A DNA stretch of 12,982 nucleotides, taken from Sphingomonadales bacterium (GTDB lineage Bacteria; Pseudomonadota; Alphaproteobacteria; Sphingomonadales; Sphingomonadaceae). A model generated the notes under the pieces. That model was not told the DNA's origin. It saw only the letters and a list, made by a program, of their open reading frames with translations, and made no database searches. Shown here piece by piece: positions 6,432 to 12,982 of this stretch (its first letter is position 1; every line of letters begins with the position of its first letter). The translations under genes were made by a program, and so were the position numbers. The stretch covers positions 1 through 12,982 of the forward strand of contig JANYCM010000254.1 of NCBI GenBank assembly GCA_025360285.1. The letters are read 5' to 3'.

Positions 6432-6698
6432 TTACTTCTTTTCGGTCGTCGTCGTCGTCGTCGTGGCGGCATCGGCGGCCGGAGCGGCAGCCGGAGCAGC
6501 AGCATCAGCGGCCGGCGCAGCGGCGGCGTCGGTGGTGGCGGCGTCAGCAGCCGGCGCAGCAGCCGGGGCTTCGGTCGTCGTGGTGGTGGTGGTTTCGGCG
6601 GCCGGCGCTTCGGCCTTCTTTTCGCCGCAAGCGACGACGAACAGGGTGGCACCAGCGATGAGGGCGGCGGTCTTCAGCTTCGAAACGATATCAGCCAT
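6432..6698 (-). CDS. Small low-complexity Ala/Thr/Pro-rich lipoprotein
   Basis: An 88-residue protein with an N-terminal signal (KLKTAALIAGATLFVVAC) and lipobox VVAC, placing the lipidated Cys at residue 24. It is predicted to be membrane-anchored. The mature chain is almost entirely Ala, Thr, Pro, Asp and Glu. It has two seven-threonine runs (36-42 and 79-85) and two exact copies of APAAAPAADAATT (44-56 and 68-80), ending EKK. No folded domain is visible; it resembles a disordered, possibly envelope-spanning tether. The gene is well supported despite its low complexity by a perfect AAGGAG six bases before the ATG, a good lipobox and an intrinsic terminator downstream. The + strand reading of the same DNA (Arg/Gly- or Val/Ala-rich) lacks these signals. 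Function unknown. Confidence 0.8.
   Translation of the reverse strand: MADIVSKLKTAALIAGATLFVVACGEKKAEAPAAETTTTTTTEAPAAAPAADAATTDAAAAPAADAAAPAAAPAADAATTTTTTTEKK
6445..6462. repeat. (GTC)6 trinucleotide repeat inside the lipoprotein gene
   Basis: Six perfect GTC units (ACG threonine codons on the coding strand) encode most of the C-terminal seven-threonine run. Length change would alter the number of threonines without a frameshift. Confidence 0.85.
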
Positions 6699-6857
6699 GT
6701 GAGTCTCCTTTGGATGAACCCCGAAACCAGCACAGCCGGCAGCGGGTCAAAATTGCATTGCTACTAACTTGGATTGGTACAGCCTTAACCCCCCAAGCGG
6801 GGTAGACATTAGCAGATTTCACACCGCCCTCAAGCCCAATGATGGCCTTGATGAGAA

Positions 6858-6883
6858 GCAAATGAATCAGGCAAATGAATCAG
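6858..6883. repeat. 13-bp tandem duplication at the end of lipB
   Basis: GCAAATGAATCAG occurs twice in direct contact (6858-6870 and 6871-6883). Because 13 is not a multiple of three, the second unit on the - strand is read in a new frame and supplies the lipB stop codon. Confidence 0.9.
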
Positions 6884-7520
6884 GGCCCGCCATCAGCCCG
6901 GCGAGCAGCGCCGGCAGCGCCGCCGCCAGCGCCGCATCCACCGACGCCAGGTCGCCAACGCCGCCCAGCGCGGCAATGCTGGTCACGGGTTCGGCAAGCC
7001 CACAAGGGCGAATCCCGTCATAATGCGCCAGATCAGGCGCCACATTGATCGAAACCCCGTGAAAACTTACCCAGCGCCGCACCCTGACGCCAATCGCGGC
7101 GATCTTGGCCGGCCCGCCCGGCGTATCCACCCAGACGCCGACCTTGCCGGGGATCACCCGCCCGACGATGCCCAACGTCGCCAGCGCCGCGATCACCCAG
7201 GCTTCCAGCCCGGCGACAAAACGCCGAATATCTCGGCCGCGGGCATCAAGATCCAGCATGACATAGGCAAGGCGCTGCCCCGGCCCATGATAGGTGTGCT
7301 TCCCGCCGCGCCCCACGGCGAACACCGGAAAGCGGTCCGGATCGAGCAGATCGGCGGCAACAGCGCTGGTGCCGGCGGTGTAGAGCGGCGGGTGTTCGAC
7401 AAGCCAGACCAGTTCCGCCGCCGTGCCCTCGCGGATGGCGGCGGCGCGGGCTTCCATGGCCGCGACCGCCGCAGGATAGGCGAGCAGGCCGGGTTCGACG
7501 CGCCATTCCGGTAAAGCCAT
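6867..7520 (-). CDS. lipB: Octanoyl-[acyl-carrier-protein]:protein octanoyltransferase
   Basis: Transfers octanoyl groups from acyl carrier protein to the lipoyl domains of 2-oxoacid dehydrogenases and the glycine cleavage H protein, the first step of lipoate synthesis in the cytoplasm. The 217 residues fit the family (213 in E. coli). Seen: RGGKHTYHGPGQ (71-82), the catalytic lysine Lys139 in AKIAAIGVRV, SFHGVSINV (152-160), and catalytic Cys173 in IRPCGL. The ATG at 7520 lies 13 bp after the epoxide hydrolase stop with a GGGGA-like site in that gap, so it probably shares the upstream transcript. The last codons lie in a 13-bp tandem duplication that created the present stop; without it the frame would run eight residues further. 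No terminator is evident in the 168-bp gap downstream. Confidence 0.95.
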   Translation of the reverse strand: MALPEWRVEPGLLAYPAAVAAMEARAAAIREGTAAELVWLVEHPPLYTAGTSAVAADLLDPDRFPVFAVGRGGKHTYHGPGQRLAYVMLDLDARGRDIRRFVAGLEAWVIAALATLGIVGRVIPGKVGVWVDTPGGPAKIAAIGVRVRRWVSFHGVSINVAPDLAHYDGIRPCGLAEPVTSIAALGGVGDLASVDAALAAALPALLAGLMAGPDSFA

Positions 7521-7533
7521 TACGGCGTCCCCG

Positions 7534-8667
7534 TCACGTCAGGCCGGCGACAAAAGTCCTCAGGTCGGCGAGGAACAGTTCGGGCTCCTCCAGGCTGGCG
7601 AAATGCCCGCCGCGCGGCATGTCGGTCCAATGCACGACATTATAGCCGCGTTCGACCATGGCACGCGGCGGGAACAGCAGCAGGTCCTTGGGAAAACTCG
7701 CCACCCCCGTCGGCACGCTGATGCGCCGGCCTTCGGGAATGCTGAAACCGCCTTCGAGGAACATGCCGCGATAGATCCAGGTCGCGGTCAGGAAGCTGCG
7801 GGTCGTCAGGTAAATCATCATGTTGGCCAGCAGCACATCAAAGCCGAACGGCGGATCATCGAACTGCCCCGTCACATCCGACCAGCCGACGAATTTTTCG
7901 GCAAACCAGGCCGCGACCCCCATCGGCGAATCCATCATGGCAAAGCCCAGGGACTGCGGCTTGGTGCCCTGCAATTGCAGATAGGCGGTTTCAGTCTCGC
8001 GGATCGCCATGGCCTTTTGCAGCCAGGCCACATCGGCCGGCGTTTCGGGCCGCATGTCGGCGCTGCGCAGGCCAAAGCCGCTGATGTGCAGCGCCGTCAC
8101 CCGCGCCGAATCAAGCCCGACCCAGCCGCCGATGACACAGCCCCAGTCCCCGCCCTGATAGACATAATGTTCATAGCCGAGCGCCCCCATCAGTGCGTCA
8201 TACAGCTTTGCCACGCCGCGCGGGCCGATGGGGGCCGCCGGCCGGTCCGACCAGGCATAGCCGGGCAGCGACGGCGCCACGACATGAAAGGCAGGGGCGG
8301 CGGGGTCCTCAGGCTCGGCCAGCCGTTCGAAGATGGCGTTGAATTCCAGAATCGACCCCGGCCAGCCATGGGCGATGAGCAGCGGCTGCGCATCCGGTCG
8401 TGACGAGCGCAGATGGATGCAATGGAGGTGAAAGCCATCGCCGACATCGACGCGGAAATGCGGCAGGCGGTTCAGATTGGCCACTGCCGCCGGCCAGTCG
8501 AAGCCATTCAGCCAATGATCGCGCAGCCGCTGCATATAGGCGCGGTTGGCGCCATGTGCCCAACCGGCGCCTTCGGGTTCCTCAAAGAAGCGAAACGCCG
8601 CGACGCGGTCGCGAATCCATGCGGTTTCTTCGGGATTGACCGGGATGGTGAAGGGCGTTGCCGTCAC
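7534..8667 (-). CDS. Epoxide hydrolase (alpha/beta hydrolase with N-terminal EHN domain)
   Basis: Opens epoxides to vicinal diols through an ester intermediate. The 377-residue length and layout match the microsomal-type bacterial group: an EHN domain at about 1-90 (VNPEETAWIRDRVAAFRF; DHWLNGFDWPAAVANLNRLPHF), then the alpha/beta-hydrolase core. Seen: oxyanion-hole motif HGWPGS (100-105), nucleophile Asp174 in QGGDWG, a candidate lid tyrosine in WIYRGMF (Tyr299), and general base His355 in PRGGHFASLEEPELF. No signal peptide or membrane helix is evident, unlike the anchored eukaryotic relatives. The start is GTG, overlapping the GMC oxidoreductase stop (GTGA at 8664-8667), so translation is coupled. 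This suggests the two enzymes act on one substrate, perhaps a terpenoid or aromatic epoxide (inference). The natural substrate is unknown. Confidence 0.92.
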   Translation of the reverse strand: MTATPFTIPVNPEETAWIRDRVAAFRFFEEPEGAGWAHGANRAYMQRLRDHWLNGFDWPAAVANLNRLPHFRVDVGDGFHLHCIHLRSSRPDAQPLLIAHGWPGSILEFNAIFERLAEPEDPAAPAFHVVAPSLPGYAWSDRPAAPIGPRGVAKLYDALMGALGYEHYVYQGGDWGCVIGGWVGLDSARVTALHISGFGLRSADMRPETPADVAWLQKAMAIRETETAYLQLQGTKPQSLGFAMMDSPMGVAAWFAEKFVGWSDVTGQFDDPPFGFDVLLANMMIYLTTRSFLTATWIYRGMFLEGGFSIPEGRRISVPTGVASFPKDLLLFPPRAMVERGYNVVHWTDMPRGGHFASLEEPELFLADLRTFVAGLT

Positions 8668-10313
8668 GCCGCCAGCCCCAGCTTGCGGTCCAGCGTGCGG
8701 CGTTCGGCGATCAGGTCGGCGGCCTTTTCGGCGATCATGATCGTCGGCGCATTGGTGTTGCCCGATACCAGATAGGGCATGACCGAGGCATCGACGACGC
8801 GCAGGCCCTCAACGCCATTGACGCGCAGCCGGCCATCTACCACCGCGTCCTGGTCGGCGCCCATGCGGCAGGTACCGACAGGGTGATAGATGGTTTCGCC
8901 CCATTGCCGCATGGCGGCGACTATCGCCTCGCGGCCCTGCACCGCGTCAGTCGGCCACAGCTCGGCAGCCCGATAGGCATCAAAGGCGGCTTGCCGGCCG
9001 ATGGCGCGCGCCATTTCGACGCCGCGATACAGGGTTTCGACATCTTCGGGCGCCGTCAGGTAGCGCGGATCGATCGCCGGATGCGCCAGCGGATCGGGGG
9101 ACGCCAGCCGGATCGTGCCGCGGCTTTCGGGGCGCAACTGGCAGACGTGCATCTGGTAACCATGGCCGGCGGACATTTCGCCGCGGCCATGCGGGGCGCC
9201 GCGCACCGGCATGAAATGGATCTGCAAATCGGGCGCCGCCAGGCCTTCACGGCTCGACAGGAACGCCCCGGTCGGCGTCGGCATGTGCGCGCCATTGCCG
9301 GTCTTGGCAAACACCCACAGGCCCAATGCCTTCATCTTGTTGAGAAATTTCGAATTGTTGTTGAGCGTGACGGGCTGCGAGCATTCCCATTGCACGATCA
9401 TGTCGAGATGATCCTGCAAGTTACCGCCGACATCGGCGCTGTCGTGCACCACCTCGATGCCCATTTCGCGCAGATGCGCCGCGGGGCCGATGCCCGACAA
9501 TTGCAGCAGTTGTGGCGAATTGACCGCGCCGCCGCACAATATCACCTCACGCGCCGCCAGATGCTCGCTGCGGCCGGCGCGCGTACACTGGATGCCGCTG
9601 GCGCGCTTGCCGTCAAAGGTGACGCGTTCAACCTGGACATTGGTGCGGATTTCCAGATTGGTGCGGGCCTTCACCTCGGGCGTCAGATAGGCCTTGGCGG
9701 CGGAAAAGCGGCTGCCATCCTTGATCGTCGCATCGTAAAAACCGGCGCCTTCGAACTGCGGGCCGTTGAAATCACTGGTGCGGCGATAACCGGCCTGGAC
9801 GGCGGCGGTGAGGAAGACATCGTTGAGCACATGCGGCAGCGCGCCCTTGGTCGAGGTGTGCAATGGCCCGCCGGTGCCATGAAACTCATCCGACCCGCGG
9901 TCGCTGTTTTCGGCCTTGCGGAAATAGGGCAGCACATCGGCCCAGCCCCAGCCGGTCAGCCCCAGTTGCGCCCAGCGGTCATAATCGCTGCTGTGGCCGC
10001 GGATATAAACCATGCCGTTGATCGACGATGATCCGCCCAGCGCTCGGCCGCGCGGCCAGTACATGGCGCGATCACCCATTTCGGCTTGCGGCACCGTCCA
10101 GAAGCCCCAATCGAATTCGCTGGGTTTATCGGGGGGGATGATCTGGGCGATGCCCGCCGGCATCTGGATCAACATGCTGTTATCCTTGCCGCCCGCCTCA
10201 ATCAGCAGGACGCGGGTGCCCGGATCGGCCGACAGCCGGTTGGCGAGCACGCAGCCTGCCGACCCCGCGCCGACGATGATGAAGTCCCAGACCGGCGCCG
10301 CGTGATCGGCCAT
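8664..10313 (-). CDS. GMC-family FAD-dependent oxidoreductase (choline/alcohol dehydrogenase-like)
   Basis: A 549-residue flavoenzyme that oxidises an alcohol to an aldehyde or ketone. Seen: FAD-binding GAGSAGCVLANRLS (15-28), IEAGG (38-42), the first family signature around RGRALGGSSSINGM (88-101) with the YIRGHSSDYD extension, the second signature GGAVNSPQLLQLSGIGP (261-277), the catalytic histidine in YHPVGTCRMG (His477), and SGNTNAPTIMIAEKAADLI (517-535). It resembles BetA and bacterial alcohol dehydrogenases (acceptor) more than cholesterol oxidases, but no betaine genes are nearby, so a choline role is not supported. The ATG at 10313 was chosen over one at 10328 because GGGGA precedes it by about seven bases and the earlier ATG has no such site. 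Its stop overlaps the epoxide hydrolase start. There is no export signal. Confidence 0.94.
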   Translation of the reverse strand: MADHAAPVWDFIIVGAGSAGCVLANRLSADPGTRVLLIEAGGKDNSMLIQMPAGIAQIIPPDKPSEFDWGFWTVPQAEMGDRAMYWPRGRALGGSSSINGMVYIRGHSSDYDRWAQLGLTGWGWADVLPYFRKAENSDRGSDEFHGTGGPLHTSTKGALPHVLNDVFLTAAVQAGYRRTSDFNGPQFEGAGFYDATIKDGSRFSAAKAYLTPEVKARTNLEIRTNVQVERVTFDGKRASGIQCTRAGRSEHLAAREVILCGGAVNSPQLLQLSGIGPAAHLREMGIEVVHDSADVGGNLQDHLDMIVQWECSQPVTLNNNSKFLNKMKALGLWVFAKTGNGAHMPTPTGAFLSSREGLAAPDLQIHFMPVRGAPHGRGEMSAGHGYQMHVCQLRPESRGTIRLASPDPLAHPAIDPRYLTAPEDVETLYRGVEMARAIGRQAAFDAYRAAELWPTDAVQGREAIVAAMRQWGETIYHPVGTCRMGADQDAVVDGRLRVNGVEGLRVVDASVMPYLVSGNTNAPTIMIAEKAADLIAERRTLDRKLGLAA

Positions 10314-10385
10314 GACGATATTCCCCATTTGAAATTTTGCGTCAGCCTAGCCGAGTGCAGCCCCGGCGCAAATGCCGCAAAAAGG

Positions 10386-10907
10386 TCAGGCCGGACCGAT
10401 CACGAAGCGAAAGATCGTGCCGTCCCAGGTGAAATGGCCGCGCTCGGCGGCCTCCATGTGCCGCAGCGCCGGATGACTTCCGATGGCCTGGTGCCAAAAC
10501 GCCCGGGCACCCGTGTTGGCGCGCATGACGGCCGCCTCCCAGCGGCCGGGGTATCGGCTGAACAGCGCCTGTGCCGCCGCGCGGCCGACCCCCAGCCGGC
10601 GGTATTTCCGCAGCACGAAGAATTCGGCGATATTGTGATCGGCCGGCGCCCCGCTATGGGTGTGGGCGTTGAGCAGCGCGAAGCCCGCAAGCGTGCCGTG
10701 CAGCCGGAACAGCAGCGGCACATGGTCCGCCTCCCGCCACCAATTGGCCAGCGGAATATCGACGACATAACGGCCATCCGCCGCCACATCGCCGCGCGGC
10801 GTGCCGGCGAACAGTTCCGAAAAATCATGGATGTAGAGCTGGACAAGATTTTCGATGACCGGCTGTTCATCGGCACGAGCACTATCGATCGCCAGCCCGT
10901 CGATCAT
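10386..10907 (-). CDS. GNAT-family N-acetyltransferase (COG5628-like)
   Basis: A 173-residue acetyl-CoA-dependent transferase of the GNAT fold with unknown acceptor. Seen: an N-terminal helix pair (ADEQPVIENLVQLYIHDFSEL), the beta-strand segment LLFRLHGTLAGFALLN (65-80), the conserved AEFFVLRKYRRLGVGRAAAQALF (94-116) with acetyl-CoA pyrophosphate-binding loop RRLGVG, then WEAAVMRANTGARAFWHQAI (123-142) as motif B. This pattern is typical of the 'predicted acetyltransferase' group. The ATG at 10907 overlaps the stop of the FAD reductase (ATGA, 10904-10907), so it is the third member of a translationally coupled set with the BLUF sensor. A 72-bp gap separates it from the GMC gene. The 57-base stretch 10329-10385 has no clear terminator, so readthrough is possible. 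Confidence 0.87.
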   Translation of the reverse strand: MIDGLAIDSARADEQPVIENLVQLYIHDFSELFAGTPRGDVAADGRYVVDIPLANWWREADHVPLLFRLHGTLAGFALLNAHTHSGAPADHNIAEFFVLRKYRRLGVGRAAAQALFSRYPGRWEAAVMRANTGARAFWHQAIGSHPALRHMEAAERGHFTWDGTIFRFVIGPA

Positions 10908-12133
10908 GCCGGATGCCAGGTTTTCAGCGGCATTTCGGTATTCGCCAGCGCCGCCGGATCGACGCTGACGCCGCCTTCGACCAGCGCCTTGCCCTGGACA
11001 TAATCCTTGACGCTGTTGACGCAATCGAGCGCGATCACCCGGCCCCCCTTCAGATACACCAGGCTGAACGCCCGTGCCGCCGGATCGCCGCGCATCACCC
11101 CTGCGTCATATCCGATCGACAGCCCCATGGTCTGGAGGCGCAGATCATATTGGTTCGACCAGAACCACGGCACGGCGTGATAAGGCTTCGGATTTCCGGT
11201 CAGCCCGCGCGCCACGCAATTGGCCATTTCATTGGCGTTCTGCACCGATTCGAGCCGGATGCGCGCGCCGCCGGCAAAAGCATTTTCATGCGCGGCGCAA
11301 TCGCCGATGGCAAAGACATGCGGCAGCGACGAGCGGCACTGGTCATCGACATCGATGCCGTTGCCGCCCGCAGCACCAGCGGCGAGCAAGGGCGCAACTT
11401 CAGGAATGATGCCAATGCCGACGATGACCATATCAGCGGCGATATGCTCGCCGCCCGCCAGCACGACACCATCGGCACGGCCGGCGTGACCGGTAATGCC
11501 CGTCACCATGACATTGGTGCGGATTTCCACGCCGTGCGCCCGGTGCTCCGCCTCGTAAAACGCCGACAGTGCCGGGCCGGCGACGCGCGCCAGCACCCGG
11601 TCCATTGCCTCCAGCACGATCACCTGCTTGCCCAGCTTCGACAGCACCGCCGCCGCCTCCAGCCCGATATAGCCGCCGCCGACGATGGCGACCCGCTGCG
11701 TCGCCGCCAGTTCGGTCTTCAACAGCTCGACATCGGCGCGGGTGCGGATGGCATGGATGCCGGCCAGGTCATGGCCCTCACAAGTGAGTTTGCGCGGGCA
11801 GCCGCCGGTCGCCCAGATGAGATCGCCATAGTGCAGTGTGGCGCCGGCGGCATCGGTCACGACCTGCGCCGCCGCATCGACGGCCACTACCCGCCGACCG
11901 GTGAGCATCGCCACGTCGCGGTCGGCCCAAAAGGCCGGCGGACGCAGCAGCATCCGGTCAAATGCCTTGTCGCCGGCAAGGAAATCCTTCGACAATGGCG
12001 GGCGTTCATAAGGCAGTTCCGGCTCTTCGCCGATGATGGCGATGCTGCCGGCAAAGCCCGATTGCCGCAGTTGCACCGCCACCTGCGCCCCGCCATGGCC
12101 GGCACCGACGATGATGATGTCGAAACCCGTCAT
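10904..12133 (-). CDS. FAD-dependent pyridine nucleotide-disulphide oxidoreductase, ferredoxin/rubredoxin reductase type
   Basis: A 409-residue flavoprotein predicted to move electrons from NAD(P)H through FAD to a small iron-sulphur partner. Seen: FAD-binding VGAGHGGAQVAVQLR (9-23), PYERPPLSK (41-49), the NAD(P)-binding site VAIVGGGYIGLEAA (148-161) followed by acidic Glu175 in VLEAMDRVL (which favours NADH), the second FAD site VFAIGDCAAHEN (273-284), and the C-terminal reductase domain VPWFWSNQYDLRLQTMG (321-337). This is the layout of putidaredoxin, rhodocoxin and terpredoxin reductases. No redox-active CxxC pair is present, as expected for the group. No ferredoxin or P450 lies in the window, so its partner is unknown. 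It is coupled by ATGA overlaps to both neighbours; the ATG at 12133 was chosen because it starts the FAD motif and overlaps the BLUF stop. Confidence 0.93.
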   Translation of the reverse strand: MTGFDIIIVGAGHGGAQVAVQLRQSGFAGSIAIIGEEPELPYERPPLSKDFLAGDKAFDRMLLRPPAFWADRDVAMLTGRRVVAVDAAAQVVTDAAGATLHYGDLIWATGGCPRKLTCEGHDLAGIHAIRTRADVELLKTELAATQRVAIVGGGYIGLEAAAVLSKLGKQVIVLEAMDRVLARVAGPALSAFYEAEHRAHGVEIRTNVMVTGITGHAGRADGVVLAGGEHIAADMVIVGIGIIPEVAPLLAAGAAGGNGIDVDDQCRSSLPHVFAIGDCAAHENAFAGGARIRLESVQNANEMANCVARGLTGNPKPYHAVPWFWSNQYDLRLQTMGLSIGYDAGVMRGDPAARAFSLVYLKGGRVIALDCVNSVKDYVQGKALVEGGVSVDPAALANTEMPLKTWHPA

Positions 12134-12531
12134 GCTGTCGGGCTCGCCGCGACGCGCGCAAACACCTCGCGCAGGGCTGCCGCGCCGGCACGTTCGAGCG
12201 CACCATCGCCCACCTCGGGCTCCGTCCACAGCCAGCTTTGCGCCGGATCATCGCGCATCGACCAATCCGGGAACAACCGCGCTGCCACGCTGTCCTGCAC
12301 CAGTGCCTTGACTGCCAGGTGGCGGTTGTCGCGCTTGATGGCAGCAAAGGTTGCGGCAATCGCCTGCTCCGGCCCTTCCAGCAGTTGCAGATACAGGTCC
12401 CGGCGGACAATCAACGCCCCGGTCAAGCCGTCATGGGCATTGTTGCGCCTGGCCTGCAACAAAATGCCATTCAGCATGGCATCGTCGAAGCCGAACGGCT
12501 GCGAATAATAAATCAACTGCGTGATCGCCAT
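12130..12531 (-). CDS. BLUF-domain blue-light photoreceptor, short stand-alone type
   Basis: A 133-residue flavin-binding blue-light sensor. The BLUF domain spans about residues 3-95 and aligns with cyanobacterial PixD at an offset of zero or one. LIYYSQ carries the photoactive Tyr8. RRNNAHDGLTGAL supplies the flavin-contacting Asn pair (30-31). YLQLLEGP carries the switching Gln49, RDNRHLAVK follows, and FPDWSM carries Trp90 and Met92. All residues known to be needed for the light-induced hydrogen-bond switch are present. The 38-residue tail has no GGDEF, EAL or DNA-binding domain, so signalling must go through a partner protein. The ATG at 12531 puts Tyr at position 8; an in-frame ATG at 12549 would add six residues. 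The stop overlaps the reductase start (ATGA, 12130-12133). Family knowledge says blue light shifts the dimer state; the target here is unknown. Confidence 0.93.
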   Translation of the reverse strand: MAITQLIYYSQPFGFDDAMLNGILLQARRNNAHDGLTGALIVRRDLYLQLLEGPEQAIAATFAAIKRDNRHLAVKALVQDSVAARLFPDWSMRDDPAQSWLWTEPEVGDGALERAGAAALREVFARVAASPTA

Positions 12532-12642
12532 ACTGTGCCGCGCCCCCATTTTTGCCGTGCCTTCACCATGCCTCACCGACGCGGCGCCGCAAAGACCTGT
12601 ATGGCACTTCACAATCGCGGCCGGCGCTGCCACACCCTCATC

Positions 12643-12982
12643 ATGGACCTGTCCCAACACCCCGATGCCGCCGCCTGGGGCCAACTGTTGCCGCGATCGC
12701 CATTGGTGCGGCGGTTGCTGGCGCACAATCCGTCGCCGTTCACCTTCACCGGCACCGGCACCTTCGTTGTCGGCACGGGCACGGTCGCCGTCATCGATCC
12801 TGGCCCGGCCGATCCGGCGCATATCGCCGCTTTGCTGGCGGCGTTGAAGGGTGAGACGGTCAGCCATATCCTGATTACCCACACCCATATGGACCATAGC
12901 CCCGCCGCGCCGGCGGTACAGGCGGCGACGGGCGCGAAGATCATCGGCTGTGCGCCGCTGGTGCTGTCCGATGACGGCCCGC
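12643..12982 (+). CDS. MBL-fold metallo-hydrolase, 5' part (runs off the window)
   Basis: The first 113 codons of a metallo-beta-lactamase-fold hydrolase, open to the window edge. Seen: SPLVRRLLAHNPSPFTFTGTGTF, VVGTGTVAVIDPGPADPAHIAALL with the Asp-Pro-Gly strand end, and the metal-binding motif THTHMDHSPAA (His, His, Asp, His), then AATGAKIIGC. This resembles the LACTB2/GloB-like group often annotated simply as MBL-fold hydrolase in sphingomonads; the substrate is not predictable. The start is uncertain. ATG at 12643 gives a family-like N-terminus, but ATGs at 12601 and 12568 are in frame, and none has a clear ribosome binding site. It is divergent from the BLUF gene, the starts being about 110 bp apart, so the two may share a control region. 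No clear promoter was recognised there. Confidence 0.85.
   Translation, partial: MDLSQHPDAAAWGQLLPRSPLVRRLLAHNPSPFTFTGTGTFVVGTGTVAVIDPGPADPAHIAALLAALKGETVSHILITHTHMDHSPAAPAVQAATGAKIIGCAPLVLSDDGP

Noticed and set aside
6720..6752. A TTGACC element (6745-6750, - strand) as the lipoprotein promoter
   Set aside because: No convincing -10 element lies at the right distance, so I do not report it as a feature.
6423..6767. Arg/Gly-rich or Val/Ala-rich frames on the + strand opposite the lipoprotein gene
   Set aside because: They are mirror translations of the trinucleotide repeats; the ribosome binding site, lipobox and terminator all support the - strand.
6786..6802. ACCCC/GGGGT stem between lipB and the lipoprotein gene as a terminator
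   Set aside because: The stem is only five base pairs with no T-run on either strand.
8658..10031. A 457-codon open frame on the + strand opposite the GMC oxidoreductase gene
   Set aside because: It has no recognisable domain, and the opposite strand encodes a protein with every GMC motif.
8664..10313. The GMC enzyme as choline dehydrogenase BetA
   Set aside because: The fold fits, but no betaine aldehyde dehydrogenase, regulator or transporter is nearby, and the sequence alone does not set the substrate.
10913..12508. A 531-codon open frame on the + strand opposite the BLUF and reductase genes
   Set aside because: Its translation is rich in Arg, His and Asp with no family motif, and it is a third-position GC effect antisense to two well-supported genes.

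Overview
The window comes from a GC-rich bacterial chromosome, most likely an alphaproteobacterium of the Sphingomonadales (inference). The grounds are the codon and GC style, a transposase tail of a kind I associate with sphingomonads, an exported hypothetical protein of sphingomonad type, and compact gene clusters joined by 4-bp start/stop overlaps. No rRNA, tRNA or CRISPR array was seen.

Left part (1-3867, all + strand). A decayed IS481-type transposase tail (about 156-299) is followed by a tightly coupled pair: a fumarylpyruvate hydrolase-like FAH-family enzyme and a zeta-class maleylacetoacetate/maleylpyruvate isomerase, the last two steps of gentisate or homogentisate breakdown. Next come an exported methyltransferase-fold protein, phosphoglycerate mutase gpmA, and a small exported NTF2/DUF4440-like protein. 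The gaps here hold unexplained structure: a hairpin covering the methyltransferase ribosome binding site, three 17-bp tandem repeats, and a perfect 10-bp inverted repeat just before gpmA.

Middle part (3883-6698, all - strand, read from right to left). A short Ala/Thr/Pro-rich lipoprotein gene ends in a good intrinsic terminator. An SCP2 sterol-carrier protein, an exported hypothetical protein, dihydroorotase pyrC and a DUF1905 protein follow. The last three are almost contiguous and probably form one operon.

Right part (6867-12531, all - strand). Two coupled blocks lie head to tail. The first is BLUF blue-light sensor, FAD/NAD(P)-dependent reductase and GNAT acetyltransferase, joined by two ATGA overlaps. 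The second is GMC oxidoreductase and epoxide hydrolase, joined by a GTGA overlap, then lipB 13 bp later. A metallo-beta-lactamase-fold hydrolase starts divergently from the BLUF gene and runs off the right edge.

The best candidate for something undescribed is the BLUF-reductase-acetyltransferase unit. It is a photoreceptor with every flavin-photochemistry residue and no output domain, translated together with a flavin reductase, and possibly linked to a flavoenzyme/epoxide-hydrolase cluster downstream.
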